In this document: positions 23,418 to 36,520 of the stretch, piece after piece
Layout: every line of letters starts with the position of its first letter
How positions within the stretch are numbered: position 1 is the stretch's first letter
Source of the DNA: Sternotherus odoratus
Lineage: Eukaryota; Chordata; Testudines; Kinosternidae
Assembly (NCBI GenBank): GCA_032164245.1
Contig: JAVMKO010000009.1
Coordinates: 83,990,712 to 84,054,711 of the forward strand
DNA length: 64,000 bases
Reading direction: 5' to 3'
The notes under the pieces: generated by a model
What the model was told of the DNA's origin: nothing
What the model saw: the letters and a program-made list of their open reading frames with translations, nothing else
Database searches by the model: none
Translations under genes and position numbers: made by a program

Positions 23418-25639
23418 ATGTATGTATACACATACACCCACACTAGATGGAGAGACTCAACTTCTGAATCTCTGGAGGTTTTTCCCATCACTTAGTTGAG
23501 ACCTGAAAGCATAAAAAGGTTTGTCTGCACTAGGAGTATAAGTGGTATTTTTACAATAAATGAAAAACACACATTTTCTGGCAGTACTTAGCACCAAGTG
23601 TACATAGACAGACAGTAGCATTTAAAACCCAAGGAGTGGGAAGAATACTAGAATTGACCATGACAAATGACCACAGTTTTAAACACTTTTCTTCAGTGTG
23701 GCAATGTCTACAGGTGGAAAAATGAGGTGTCTTGGAAAATCCATTGCCCATATCTAAACTAGGGAAAAAGTTATTTTTTAACACTTGTTAGCTTACACAT
23801 TAACATGTGTACAAACCCAGTGTGGATAAGACAAGTTGTACCTTAACACACAGCTGGTCAGGATAGAACCTATGTTCTCTACTAGGGCTTTACCTCAACT
23901 AATGTGTTAAAACTGTAACTTGTCTGTGCTAGGATTTTACCATGTTACCAAATACATTAAGAACAAATCTCTTTTCCTAGTAAATACAAGACCATTGAAA
24001 GCAAAGGGACTGAAGCTGACATTTCTTTGCAATGAAAGTGATCTCAGCAGACAATCAGCAGGTTCCTCAGGCTGACATCCTTCTGGCTTATAAGAAAGGA
24101 GGCTGGAGGCAAAATGTTCTCTGTGAGGGATTCTTACCCCTGGAACTTACTTCCCTATCCTTGACTCAACTGTGCATGGACTTTTTATTTAAATTTATTA
24201 TTTGTTAGTTAATTCCATGTCAGAACTCTCAACACATTTCTTCCCATCCTCCCCTGCTTCGTCTTCAGGAATGGCTGGCTGGCCTGCTCTATCTGTTTCA
24301 ATCTTTTTTTGAACAATCTGGCCAGTTCTGGTCAAATAAATTAAGGCAACTGATAATTCCTGCAAATACAGTTAAACAAGAAGAATACTCTTCTCTGAAA
24401 GGGAGATTTGACGTCTCCTCTGGGAGGACAGGCTACTGCATAATCTATTCTTACTAGGAACTTTTTCTTGCAAAAAAACCCAAACACTTAGCTTCTTTCC
24501 TTTGCTTTTGGAATTATTTCTTGAACCACTTACGTTTTTTGATCTCAGTATGAATTGCTTGTTTGCATTTCTAGAAAGTTATTAGAAACTGTAGTAAAGC
24601 AGGAGAGTTATGTAGGCCGTTGAGCAGCTTGTACTCTTCACTGAATTACTAAAATCTGAGCTGGAGGAATAAAAATCAGAATAAAAGTTGCTTCTCGAGT
24701 TGAATCGTGGAACTCTATTACACAGTCTTACCACGACTTAAGCAAGCAAGAAAACTCAATGTTGTGAGTAATGAAGTATTTATTCTGCAAAGAGAATACT
24801 AAAGAAAAGCAGGCAATTAAGCAATTTTGGTTCACTTACAATCTTGGCATGTCTTATAATTCAACTTGCTTAAAGAATTAGAGATCGGCAGATGAATGAA
24901 AAATTAAACATGTCAAATCCAACATAATCTGTTTACCTCGGCCAATTTATCTCCTCTCTAAGAATATGCTGTCCAACTCCTCATGCTTGAACAAAGAAGC
25001 TGTTAATAAACCTTAAGTTGCAATAAGATTTCAATATACAGTTAAATCAATGTCAGAAATAAAGTTTAGCCTAATTCTTGGCAAGGCTTCTGTAGAGTTT
25101 CTCTCTAACAGAAACTTGAGTTTGAGTGGTGGCATGTTCTTGCAGTGCAACACCAATGAGCTTTTGCGCTCATCTGGTCCTTGCTCTGTGTTTGTGTGTT
25201 CACTGTGTTCTGTGAACTACATCGGGCTGTTCAGCATACTTTATTAGGGAAACAGCTGCTTTTGTTTATGCTAAATAGGATCAGTTGAAAGGAATATTTA
25301 TCCACTTTCTTATAGATTTCATTGAAGGTGGAGAACACATCTCTCATGGGTTTGATTAGATTCTAGTATCAGTGTGAAGTTTTTCTGTGGATTCCTCCTG
25401 TTTTTGGATGGGCTCAATACTGTGCTAAAGTGATAGTGGGGAATTCCAGTCACTCTCCAGTTCCTTCTTACTGCCTCATGGCTGTGGTCAGAACCTTCAG
25501 TGTCCAAACTTTGTGGGGATTTGCAGGGAGAGAATAAGGGGGTTCCATAGCTTGTGGTTTTCTGTCATGTTAGATTGTGATTCCTATAGAGGACTGCTCG
25601 TTTACTTACCAGATCAGCAGTTGTGGGTCACCACTGTGG

Positions 25640-25826
25640 TTAGATGTTCATCTGCGTGTGTGTTATTTCTGTGTGCTGCCCCAGCTCTGTGCAGACAGCC
25701 GGCACAGCAGACCTCAAGCGAACTGGCCAGTGCCTGCAAAATTCGTTAAGGTACAAAGGCACCCGGCCAGGTTTATTGTTAGTGAAGCACGGTAATAGCA
25801 CCTAATAAATTCTACAAGGATACTAA
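25640..25826. repeat. Possible old LTR fragment
   Basis: Blocks such as GGCACCCGGCCAGGTTTATTG and the resumption of similar sequence after 26115 suggest a retroviral-type LTR piece interrupted by the MITE at 25827. I cannot see LTR termini, so this is weak. Confidence 0.25.
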
Positions 25827-26112
25827 GGGCTTGTCTTCACTTGAGCCGGCAGGGATCGATCTTTTGGTGATCGATTTATTGCGTCTCGTTAAGACGTGAT
25901 AAATCGACCACCAGCGGCTCCCCCGTCGACTCCGGAAGTCCAGCTCGTGAAGAGGCGCAAGCTGGAGTCGACGGGGGACTGCGCCGCCGACCGCCACCAC
26001 TGTGAGGATGGGAGGTAAGTCGGCTGTAGAGACGTCGATTTCAGCTACATTATTAACCTAGCTGAAATTGCGTATCTACAGTCGATTTCCCCCCCCTAGT
26101 GGAGACCAGCCC
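25827..26112. mobile_element. Harbinger-like MITE, copy 2
   Basis: Left end GGGCTTGTCTTCACT, right end GTGGAGACCAGCCC, with TAA on each side (25824-25826, 26113-26115). The interior aligns with copy 1: GGGATCGATCTTTTGGTGAT, CAAGCTGGAGTCGACGGGGG, and the hairpin TTTCAGCTAC...TAGCTGAAA. Confidence 0.8.
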
Positions 26113-27394
26113 TAAGACATGTATGCCCTGGCACTGACTGCAGCAGTCAGTGGTGGGACTTGCCACAGGTTCCTAGGCTGGCCACGTTTTAGCTTTTAGG
26201 AGTTAGTTTGTTGGGTAAATAAACTTGAACTGTTTTGCTGTGTAGACAAAAACATCCAAAGTATAAAGAGTGCTTACTTGGAGTGAACTCTCCCTCAGTT
26301 CCTTCTGATAGCGTTGTTAATGTTTGTCCAATTATATCCTTTCTCTGTCTGTGTATAAAATGTCTTTGTTCAAATATTTCATAAGCTTTTTTGTAAGAGA
26401 GAGGTTACATTTTGCCTTAGGCTGTTCCTTTAAGTCATTAAGCTTTGCCATTCATTTCAATAGGAGCACTGTTGGGGCCACTACTAGTGGCTGAGATATT
26501 CCATTGCCTGTTAATAAGCCCTTTTATTCTTTGGTTCCATTCAATAGAATCAGCTTCTGCATCTACCGTGTCTGTTATAACATAAACCATAAAAATTAAA
26601 AGGAACTTAAATTATCATGTAAATGAAATTCTATGAAGTACATTGCTCTGTATCTAAGCAGCATTTGGATAAGATTGTATCTTGTCCAATTTTTGAATAT
26701 TTCAGTGCGAGCAATTATTAGACACCCTGCTGTTTGGGTTTTTTCCAGACTAGGATTAGTCTATACGACATAATGTCGCTTTGTAGCTGTCTCAATGCGC
26801 AATAAAACCAATCAAAAATTTACTAATTGGGCTAGTGGAAAGGTAGCTTTCAAGAAAATATTTAACATTTTAATCAAAGTTGAGGTTGTTCAAATAAATT
26901 CATTTTTTAATCAAGACAAGCACAGAGCAGGGCACAACCCCATCAATTCACCTAGGAAATAGTTGGTCATAATGCTTAAAAGGATTATGCCCACTAAAGT
27001 TGCAATAGATCAGATTTAGACAGTCATCAATGAAACCATTAAAACTATTTACATTTAAAGAGTAAATATTTTGCAGAATAGATTTGAGATGATCTATTTT
27101 GAGATCTGCAGATAGTGTTTAGCAGAGTAGCATACAAACAGTAGCAACATACAAAATGGATCAAGGATGAATCAAACAGGAATTGTTAAATTCCCAACTA
27201 AAGGTTTGCAAGTATAGTATGGATATTAATTAGATCAGAAACAGGATTTAACTTTCTAGATTAAAAACAAATGTGTCTTAGAAAGTTTTGACATATAGAT
27301 TTTTAACAGGCATGCACTCTACTGTCTGTTTCAGTGCAACATAAACTCCCTGGATACCTCCCTGTACCTCTTTTGCCCAGAATTTAATTCAAAG

Positions 27395-27927
27395 CAGGGA
27401 TTTCAAACTCAAATCATCATGAGGGCCACGTAAGGACTAATACATTGGACCAAGGACCGCATCACTAAAACCTTTCCATACAACAATACAGAAATATAGT
27501 CAAAAATGAAAAAAAATGAAGTGACTTAATAGCATGCTATATTAATGATTAACTTTTTTTTAGAACTGTAATGCAAAGAGGGGTTTTAATAAAATACAAA
27601 CACTCAGTAATGCACCTCACTCAAACGACAAAACATGCATTTACTTTTAGAATTACTTAAACCTTCTTCCCATCCCTTCCCCACCCGCTTTCTTACCCCC
27701 ATCCCCAAAGTCCTGCCCCAGCCCTGCCTCTTCTCCACCTCTTCCCCTGAGCTGTTTGGCGGCGGGACGTGCTGGGAGGTAGGTGGAAGAGTGGAGACGC
27801 TGCAGGTTTGGTGGAGGGAAAGGGGAGGGGGGAGACAGAGGGTGAAGGAAGCTTGTCTGCTGGTGGAGTTGGCACCTATGGCAGGCTGCAGGAAATAACT
27901 CCGCGGACCGTGTGTTTGAGACCCCTT
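27395..27927 (+). mobile_element. hAT-type MITE, second family
   Basis: Termini CAGGGATTTCAAACTC and GTGTGTTTGAGACCCCTT are inverted repeats. The flanks ATTCAAAG (27387-27394) and ATTTAAAG (27928-27935) agree at 7 of 8 bases. The first part reads GAGGGCCACGTAAGGACTAA and the middle is C-rich. The open frames inside show no protein similarity I recognise. Confidence 0.8.
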
Positions 27928-29177
27928 ATTTAAAGCAAATTTTTCCTGGACCACTGCGGTCTGCCATAACACCATGTTCTGTCTCTCCTGCCCTCCTTTG
28001 GAAATAATCCTGCATCTTTCTATTTGCATGCAAGTTTTCTCATTGGATACCTGTGTTTAGCATGTACCTTGATATATAAGTAACTCTTGCCTTAGTTACA
28101 AGTTAACTGAGTTGTAGGACACCATGAATTGGCTGCTTTATTACTATGGTTCTCCCATTTGTTTTGTTTCATTTTTATTTATATAACTTTAAACAGGTTT
28201 AGAAATCAAACTATTCCAATTACACCAGTGTTAAATTAATTTAGTGTGTATAGTTCTCAAGTTGCCACTAACTTATGTAATTATGGAACCTATGATGAAA
28301 ACATTTTGAAATTGGCTTGATCTTGACAAACTTTAAAGGAAAAATAAAATAAAAATGTTTGTCAAGTTTCATAAATACTCTGTAGGTGATGATTAATTCA
28401 TTCATTATCTAGCTTTTGATCTAAATAGCTTTGTACTTCTTTCCTAACAACTATAAAGCAAGTTTAATTCAAGTATATGATGTATAGGCATTTTGCTGTA
28501 TAAATCCTGTCAGCCTGTCACCTGTTCATGTTTTTTTTTTAAAAAAGAATAAAAAATTACAGGGCTTGTTTTACAGACTATTAATAATGGAGTATGGAAC
28601 CTTTCACCTCTTGCTTTTTTGAGGGCGTTGCAGGCCTCTGTGAATGAAAATTATCATTTGGAGCTTTCCAGTGGCTTATCTCAAATGAGTTTGTGTTCTT
28701 AGGCCCTGTTCCTGGTGAAGAAAAAACATCATCACCACTACAGTTTGCGGATTTGTAAATTGGTCAAATGTTGAAGGAACAATGCCACACTCATGAATGA
28801 CATGAACATGATATCGATAAGATCCCATGTGGTGAACCCAAACAAATGGGCAGCTTATGTTTCTAACTTGAAACCATTTGCTGTTGCCCTGGACAAAATC
28901 TTTGGAAAAAATCCAAGTGTTCTGGGGTTCTGATGGGCATTGAAGTACTGCTAGTCCCAAGCATTCAACAATCAGGCTCCAAAATATTAAATATGTTTGG
29001 GTTCTTTGGTTTCTTGCCTCTGAGTCTTTAGGCTACACTCAAGCAATGATGATCAGCTTTTTCCCTTTACCATAATTTTAAAAACTTACTTTAAAAAAAA
29101 TGACATTCTCCTGACTCTCAGAGCTGAAACTTTACGGAAAAACCAAATCTAGTGAGATTCCCCTCACCCGGTCCTAG

Positions 29178-29285
29178 AGCTTGGGCTCCAGCCTGAGCCC
29201 AGAAACTTTCACAGCAGTGAAACGACTCCGTATCCCGAGCCCTGCAAGGGTAAATCAGCGGGCATAGTCCAACCGGAGTCTAGTT
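29178..29285. repeat. Dispersed repeat fragment (GAGCTTGGGCT family)
   Basis: It shares GAGCTTGGGCT and AGCCTGAGC, then CCCGAGCCCTGCAAG, with 19243-19345. It is truncated and abuts the mariner-like MITE at 29290. Confidence 0.45.
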
Positions 29286-29289
29286 GCTA

Positions 29290-29426
29290 CCGTGTTTCCC
29301 CGAAAATAAGACAGTGTCTTATATTAATTTTTGCTCCCAAAATTACATTACATTATATTGCAGCGAGAGGCAAAACTGGAAGTACGTCTTATTTTCGGGG
29401 GATGTCTTACTTTCGGGGAAACAGGG
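29290..29426. mobile_element. Mariner-like MITE, 137 bp
   Basis: The left end CCGTGTTTCCCCGAAAATAA and the right end, whose complement reads CCCTGTTTCCCCGAAAGTAA, match over about 24 bp. TA dinucleotides flank both sides (29288-29289, 29427-29428). An internal third copy of the motif (GTCTTATTTTCGGGGGA) lies at about 29385-29401. Confidence 0.85.
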
Positions 29427-30757
29427 TATGTAGACGTATGCTAAGTCTTTCAATACACCACATACTCCTTATTGAAACTAATCTTTACAACTAACAGTTT
29501 TCTATACATTAGTTATGGTGAGGCTTGGCAGAATTCAATTTTTATTTTTTGATAATTTTGACAGATATCAATGTTTGTTTTAAAGATTTTTTTTTTTTAG
29601 ATTTTCATCTATTTAAATATTCACAGTTTTACAAAATTATGAGGAGTCAGGCAATGGGGGTCAGACAATTTAATGACAGCAGAGATTCAAAAAGCTAAAG
29701 CTTTATAACTTAAAACAGAAATTGTCTACATCACACGTCAAAATATACACAATAAATATCATTGAATCAAACCCAAATAATTTTTCAAGCAGCATTTTCT
29801 TACTTTGCCTCTTTGTACATTTTGATTGACAACAATATTTCCATCAACAGTTTTTGTATGTACGGTAAAATAAACATTTATCTATGGTTATGGTGCCCAA
29901 GTAATCTTTTTATAAAGAACATACCTAAGGAATTAAAAATGCAGAATAAAGGCTGTCTGTATGAAATGTGTAGGATTGAAAGAAACACCGCCGGTTTCTC
30001 CAAACACTTTCTGGTTTTGCTACTATTAACTTTAATAAGGATATTTTGAACTGTAGACATTTCTGTGCTTTTGAGGCATACTAACCTGTCTGAACACTAT
30101 ACTAACTTTTATTTTCCTGCTATTGCTTTTTAAAGGGTTACCATCATGTGCAAGTGAATGCTTCTTAGGGAACATCTTGTATAGTAAAAATTATATGCAC
30201 TGTGGGTACTGTTTATGGAGGGTGGCTTAGGTGTGGAGGAGAATAGTCATAAAATAGTATGTCTTATTTTGTGATAAACAATCAATGAGGGGGGGTGATG
30301 GTGCATGGGAATGTGTTAGTAATTTGAGGCCAAACCCCAGCTCACATAATGATTCACTCTGACAAAGCTATACATTCCTCTTACTACACTTTCCCCATTC
30401 CAAACATATAAGGATGTTTGCAGAGCATTTTGAAGATAAAGTGCCTTATAATTGCTATGTATCATAATTTTGTGATGGTAAATCTGACGTATAATTAATG
30501 TGCCATCTGTTCTGCAGTAGTCGTGTTTCTTCCTTCAAAGCAACAAATACCTTATTTAATCTCTTCTTGCAATCACGAATATACGCATCTGCTGAATATT
30601 TATTTGCTCATATGTGTAAATCACCTTGAGCATTGCAAAATGATTCAAATAGTGTTGGTTCCATAGTATTCTTTAAATTGTGTATTATCCTAATGTGACT
30701 AAATGAACAGCAAATTAGGAAAAAGTGTTTTGATTCCTCTTTCTACTCACTTAATAG

Positions 30758-31553
30758 GTTTCTTTGGAAAACTGTGTTGAGGTTGGGCGGATTGCCAATA
30801 CATACAATCTCACAGAAGTGGATAAATATGTTAATAATTTCATCCTGAAGAACTTCCCCGCATTATTAAGTACTGGTGAGTTTGTGAAACTCCCCTTTGA
30901 ACGTCTTGCCTTTGTGCTTTCAAGCAATAGCCTTAAGCACTGCACTGAGCTTGAACTCTTCAAGGCTGCTTGTCGCTGGCTACGGTATGAGGAGCCTCGA
31001 ATGGAATATGCTGCAAAACTAATGAAGAACATCAGATTTCCACTGATGACACCACAGGATCTTATTAATTATGTACAAACCGTGGATTTCATGAGAACTG
31101 ACAATACATGTGTGAATTTGCTTTTGGAAGCCAGCAATTACCAAATGATGCCGTACATGCAACCAGTCATGCAGTCAGAGAGAACTGCCATTCGATCAGA
31201 CAGTACTCACTTAGTAACATTGGGGGGAGTCTTAAGGCAGCAACTGGTTGTCAGCAAAGAATTACGGATGTATGATGAAAAGGCACATGAATGGAAATCA
31301 TTAGCTCCCATGGATGCACCAAGATATCAGCATGGCATTGCTGTGATTGGAAACTTCCTTTATGTAGTTGGTGGACAGAGCAATTACGACACGAAAGGAA
31401 AAACAGCAGTTGACACAGTCTTCAGATTTGATCCTCGCTATAATAAATGGATGCAAGTTGCATCTTTAAATGAAAAGCGTACCTTCTTCCACCTAAGTGC
31501 CCTCAAAGGACATTTGTATGCAGTTGGTGGTCGAAATGCAGCGGGTGAACTAG
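30758..31553 (+). CDS. KLHL13: KLHL13 coding exon, BACK domain and first kelch repeats
   Basis: This is the largest coding exon, giving visible residues 158-422. It starts [18 protein letters not shown], continues with the BACK domain (to about residue 285, including [20 protein letters not shown]), a linker, and the first blades of the kelch propeller from about residue 305 ([19 protein letters not shown]). Double-glycine kelch signatures are visible (VVGGQSNYD and [11 protein letters not shown]). The acceptor is CTTAATAG and the donor GTAAGT, with exit in phase 1. The 265 complete codons are open. The kelch propeller recruits substrate; KLHL9/KLHL13-CUL3 is known to ubiquitinate Aurora B during mitosis. 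Confidence 0.97.
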
Positions 31554-33289
31554 GTAAGTGTATTTTATCTTGAATGTATTAATTTTTGTCTTTTCAGGTC
31601 TTAAAATTTTATGCTGTTCTGTGAAAAAGGGGAGGAAGAACAAGTATCCTAACTTTGTTTTCAAATTATTTTCCAGCAGCATCTATAGAGATTAATTTGG
31701 ACACTGTCAGGGAACTTCAGGTACACTTTTGTGAAGGAAGTTCAAAATAAATTTAACTTTTAGAATGAAGTGGCATCTTGCGGACTGATTTAGATGTGTA
31801 ATAGCATCAAACTATTTTTAAAAATGCTCACTGCCATTTATTTAAATGTTTATGGAAGCATCTACCGAATTTTGCCAAGTTTCTTTAGAAGGAACTTTAA
31901 ATATTTGTCTGAAGAAATGTTTGCTTGCAAATAGATTAACCTTTTCTACTTCTGCCTCCATATAACAGTTGCTTTTCAAACACATCATGATTTAGTAACC
32001 TTGTATGTCATGTAAGCCAAAATAATTTAACACATTTTTATTTGAAAAAGAATGTCTCTTGTACTTGAAGGAAACCTGAGCAGTTGCATCTCAAAATATG
32101 ACTTTTTCTTGCAGTATTTGCAATAGTGATTTTGGACTATCAGTGCTTTAACCATGTTTGTTGCTTAAAGGCAGGCTAATAACTTATTTGTGAGACTAAA
32201 AATGTACTGATACACTCTACTTGTTTGTTACTAAAAATTACTTGTTCTTTTCCATAATCTCTGCCTCTCATGGTTGTCTCCCTTCCTATTAATCCTCTTT
32301 TCCAAAACTTTTAATTCATTTTACTAGGAGAAAAAAAGATCATCAGACTACAATAGGCAAGAGCTCCTCACTTTTAATTTAGCATAAACCATCAGAAATG
32401 TCAGATTATTGCTCTTTGTCTCCGAAAGCAAGTAGTGTTCAGAGTTAATACAGATTTGACGATATATACCCATATGTAAATTTTGTCTGTGTATTAGAAA
32501 TACAATAATGATACAGTATTATACTTCACATTTCTGATTGAAATTATATTATGCACTTACTTAAATCACACTAAGTGTACACATACAGATGTTTTAAGAA
32601 AAACTGCAATCTTAAAATCTCATCCCCATTCACAGCAGAGACTTGGCAGCAGATCTGGCTTTGTAGTGAAATCTCCTGTTACTAAAACTTCATTACTTTT
32701 GTGGATGTACTGCAGTGTATTTTATAAATGTACTGTGAAGTATTGTCTTAATTAAAACTAATCAGAAAAAATGAACTGATCGTTTTGTGAGGCAGCATCT
32801 GATTTTCTCTTCTCCCCACCCCCATTTTACTCATCTACAGATCTGCAAAATTCAGATAATCTGCAATGGATTTCCTAGTCATATCATAAACTTCCTTTTT
32901 GAGAAGCATATAGTGCTACAGTTGTAGACTTTTAATTTTTAGCAAAGTTTTGAATAGTAGAATTGATTTTTGGTGTACTAATATGTTAACTGTGATTTTT
33001 AACATGGTTCTTTCATGATTTAATATCTAAATGCATTTCTAGCTAAAATTATCGTGATTGATAATTTTTCACTTCATCTGCCTGGTGGTGCAACATGGAG
33101 TAAAAGTTTAGTGTCTTGTGAGTGTATCTAGTGTATAATTAATGAATATCAACCATCATTCACTTCTGCGAGCTAGTGTCAAAGCACATGGGCTTCAGTG
33201 GAGGACCCATGTTAATGGTTCACCCTAGACTAGAGGATAATCCATTCTGCCTGTTACATTGCATGGGTGGCATCTTGCTCTCTCCTGTT
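31554..33289. other. KLHL13 intron, nothing recognised
   Basis: AT-rich, no long frames, no repeat termini. The same holds for 34313-35716 further on. Confidence 0.5.
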
Positions 33290-33445
33290 CTCTGCTTGTG
33301 GCACACAACAGTTAAGAACTAGTATGCTTTGGTCTAACTGAAGGGATTGAGCCCAGTATAGGGGCATCTGGGTGAAGCTTAATGTTCTGTGATATACAGG
33401 TCAGACTTGATGGTCTCTTCTGACCTTAAAATTTGATTTTCAGTT
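33290..33445 (+). mobile_element. CR1-type retroposon tail
   Basis: GGGGCATCTGGGTGAAGCTT, CTGTGATATACAGGTCAGAC and TTGATGGTCTCTTCTGACCT form the familiar turtle CR1 3' end. It is strongly 5'-truncated. Confidence 0.6.
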
Positions 33446-33563
33446 CTAGCAGACATTTAAGGAGCTTTAATCAGACTCATACATAGATGTTCCTGCAGTA
33501 TAATATTTTGCTTTCTGCCACCACAGATTAAATAGCTTGTAGATGTCCTTTTCCTTTGCATTA

Positions 33564-34310
33564 GGGTTACCAACTTTCAAACTGCAGAAAACTAAACACG
33601 TAGCCCTACCCATTGTCTGAGGCCCCGCCTCCTGTTCACGCCATTCTCCCTCCCTCCCTCCATCGTTCACTCCCAGGGCTGTGGGAAGGGGTACGGGCTC
33701 TGGCTGGTGGTGTGAGGCTGGGGATGAGGGGTTTGGTGTGCAAGAAGGGGCTCTGGGCTGGGGCCAAGGAGTTTGGGGTGTAGGAGGAAGCTCAGGGCTG
33801 GGGCAGAGGATGGGGAGGGGGGAAAGGTTGCAGGCTCTGGGTGGGAATTTGGGTGCAGGAGGGGCTGAGGGTCGGGGCAGGGGTTGGAGTGTGGGCTCTG
33901 GGAGGGGATTCTGACCTGGGACAGGTGATTGGAGTGCGGAAGGAGATTTGGGATGCAGCTCCAGCCGGCTGTCACCTGCTTCAAGCAGCTCCTGGAAGTG
34001 GATGGCATGTGTAGCTCCTAGGTAGAGGGGCTAGAGGTCTCTGCACTCTGCCCATACCTTAAGTGCTGTCCCCTCAGCTCCCCTTGGCTGTGGTTCCCGG
34101 CCAATGGGACCTGCGGAGTTGGTGCTCAGGGCGGGGGCTGCCTAGGAAGTGGACATGCCGGCTGTGTCCAGGAGCCACGCAGAGCTAGGGCAGGCAGAGA
34201 GCTTGCCTTAGCCCCCCTGGACTTTTAGTGGTCTGGTGGTACTGACCAGAGATGCCAAAAGTCCCTTTTTGACTGGGCATTGTGGTCGAAAACTGGACAC
34301 CTGACAACCC
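33564..34310. mobile_element. Large MITE with GGGTTRCCAAC termini
   Basis: Left GGGTTACCAACTTTC and right GGACACCTGACAACCC are imperfect inverted termini, with TA on each side (33562-33563, 34311-34312). The centre is G-rich and low complexity, producing spurious open frames on both strands. The superfamily is assigned from the TA flank only. Confidence 0.65.
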
Positions 34311-35716
34311 TACTTCGCATCATTTCCACAGCGCTCTTTGATTTAATAGTGGATTGTGGGAACTGAGACATTTACAAATAAGACTTGCATGCTGGTGGAG
34401 AACCTGCTGGGAGGCGGATCATCTCATGCATGCATCTCCTCATGCATTGTGCTAGAAGCCAACAGTTTTTCTCTTCCCTGAGTATTAAGGATTTATCCAT
34501 TGGAACCATTTTGTGTGGTGATTCCAGTTGACCTCTAGGAGAAAAATTCTTTTTTTTTTTCAGGTACTTTTTACATGCCTAGGGCCATGTCAAGATCTCA
34601 CATGTAAAGTTAATATCTCTACCTAGAGTCTTCTGTATAAACAGCAAAGTCATAAAATCAGTCTCATGCTTTCCCTAACTCCAAGACAGTGGTCTGAGTT
34701 GATATAAAACAGTGATTAGATTTGATATACACAAGACTGCTCATGTCACTGTCAATACACAAAGTTGCAGCAATTTATCTAAATCCATATCTAATCACAT
34801 CTTCTGTTAAACTGGTGCAATTTTATGTGCAGACCAGGCTTTGAATTTACGGAGAGCACTGAACCTATCTCAAGCAATAACATTCTGACCTAAATTTCCT
34901 CTGCAGTCTCAGTTTAAGACAGGAAATGAACTACTGTTAAACAGAATGTTCTTCTACACAAAAGTTAAACTGCTGCAGTGATTTCCATGTACAGCTGGCA
35001 AAGTGATTTCAATCCTTTTGCATAAAAAGCTCTATATAAATGTTGGATATTCTGGTTGCCTAGGATTTTGATTTGGGGACTGAAATACTCTGCTTTTCTT
35101 CGCATCAATTGCTATCCAACTCATATTGCACTTTAATTTTTCCCTTCATAAAAACTGCCAGTCTAAAGATCTGAAATCCAGTTGAGCTCTCTCCCTATAC
35201 CCCAAATAGAAATCTTAACTTTTCATGAAAAAGCAGGTTAAATGTGCATTGGAAAACGATTACAGAATTTGCCCCCTTGGACTCAAACTGATTTCAACTT
35301 CTTAGTTATTGTATGTGATTCTGAATTTCTGAAAACTTGAATTAAACTTTCCAAGGAGATTGGCTTTAAATATTACTTCTCTAGATGTTAAATTCTCTCT
35401 AGTCAATTCTGTTGTACTGACTAATTTACAATCCCCTTCAGGCATAGCAGGCTCTAAGGCTCAAAGTTATTAAAATATATATCCTTACATTTTTTTCAAA
35501 AAGTCTTTCAATCAGTAATAAAAAGGATACTTCTGTGGGGTTTTCAGCCATTTCTCAAAAATTTTAAGCTTATCAAAACTGTGTAGTATTACATTTCACC
35601 GCAGAAATGTCTGTTTTTCATGGATAGTAAGATGATGATCGTAGTAATTTAACAATGCATACTAGTACCCATTTCAAACCTTCAACGGGAAGTTACCAGA
35701 ATTGGAATTTGGCAAC

Positions 35717-35985
35717 TGTGATGGGTTGGATCACAGAAACCCTCTTAGAGTTGCCAACTGATGTGCCAAGACTACTTTTGCCCCTGCTTTCTTGCCCTGG
35801 CAGCTTGGGACTTCAGTGCCCTGCCTGGTTTGAGCCAGACCCCCTAGCCTGCTACAAACCCAGACCCAGATCTGAACCACATCCCCAAACAGCTGTAGGC
35901 TTAATTGGAAGCAGCTTGAGAAATGTTCCTACCTTTAGCACTCAAATGCTCAACTCTCATTGGGATCCAAATCCCAAATAAAACT
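35717..35985 (+). mobile_element. Retroelement LTR fragment
   Basis: It begins TGTGATGGGTTGGATCACAG, a turtle LTR start as I know it, and keeps the family order (CAACTGATGTGCCAAGACTA, GCTTGGGACTTCAGTGCCCT). It stops shortly after the AATAAA at 35977-35982, so the rest of the LTR is missing. The open frame inside is not a gene. Confidence 0.6.
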
Positions 35986-36057
35986 GAAGATATTTGTAGT
36001 CTGTGTGTATGAAATGTGATTCAGTTCTTTGAAAACAGCGTTTACTAACCTGACCTG

Positions 36058-36219
36058 TGATAGTCCTGTGGCACCTTAAAGACTAACTAAAGTATTGCAT
36101 GCATCTGACGAAGTGGGTGTTAGCCCACGAAAGCTTATACTTTAGTTAGTCTTTAAGGTGCCACAGGACTCTTTGTCACTTCTGCAATTCCAGACTAACA
36201 CAGCTACCTCTCTGATTCT
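36058..36219 (+). mobile_element. PLE tail unit with perfect inverted arms and 12-bp target duplication
   Basis: A perfect 12-bp duplication TAACCTGACCTG flanks the unit (36046-36057 and 36220-36231). Perfect 34-bp inverted arms lie at 36062-36095 and 36137-36170, and the 41-base spacer holds the hammerhead-like core. The 3' part ends in CAGACTAACACAGCTACCTC. It lies in the intron before KLHL13 exon 36938-37051. Confidence 0.85.
36096..36140 (+). ncRNA. Hammerhead-ribozyme-like core between inverted arms
   Basis: In order: TGCATGCAT, CTGACGA (36105-36111, perfect CTGANGA), a hairpin GTGGG/CCCAC with loop TGTTAG, GAAA (36129-36132), GCTT, then the right inverted arm beginning ATAC. This is the order of a type I hammerhead (stem I, CUGANGA, stem II, GAAA, short stem III, UH, stem I). 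Stem III is reduced or mispaired and nine bases intervene before CTGACGA. Activity is not established. Confidence 0.55.
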
Positions 36220-36328
36220 TAACCTGACCTGGTTATTTAAAATTAAGAGGTTTGATTTGCTTTCAAGACAACAGCAGCTTTAACATGATAGGTTGCTACA
36301 CCACGCACCAGGATTAGAAAAGCAGATA

Positions 36329-36520
36329 CAGGCAAGTCACATCTTACACGGAGGTTCTGTTCCGTGGTTAGCGTGTAAAGCGAAAACCACATATAGACGA
36401 AACCCATTGAGTTTAATGGCGGGTGAAATCAGATAGTTTTAAAATTTTTATTTTTCCCTTTGCTGACCGCGTAAAGCTGAAATCGCGCATGTTAAATGGG
36501 CATTAGATGCGACTCGCTTG
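36329..36520. mobile_element. Mariner-like MITE, 192 bp
   Basis: Left CAGGCAAGTCACATCTTA and right, complemented, CAAGCGAGTCGCATCTAA are inverted repeats, with TA at 36327-36328 and 36521-36522. The interior includes GTGTAAAGCGAAAACCAC. Confidence 0.8.

Noticed and set aside
31554..31573. Frame continuing past the KLHL13 exon to a stop at 31573
   Set aside because: A consensus GTAAGT donor and exact phase match to the exon at 36938 show this is intron.
33667..34008. Pro/Ser-rich frame and its glycine-rich complement
   Set aside because: Low-complexity interior of the MITE at 33564-34310.
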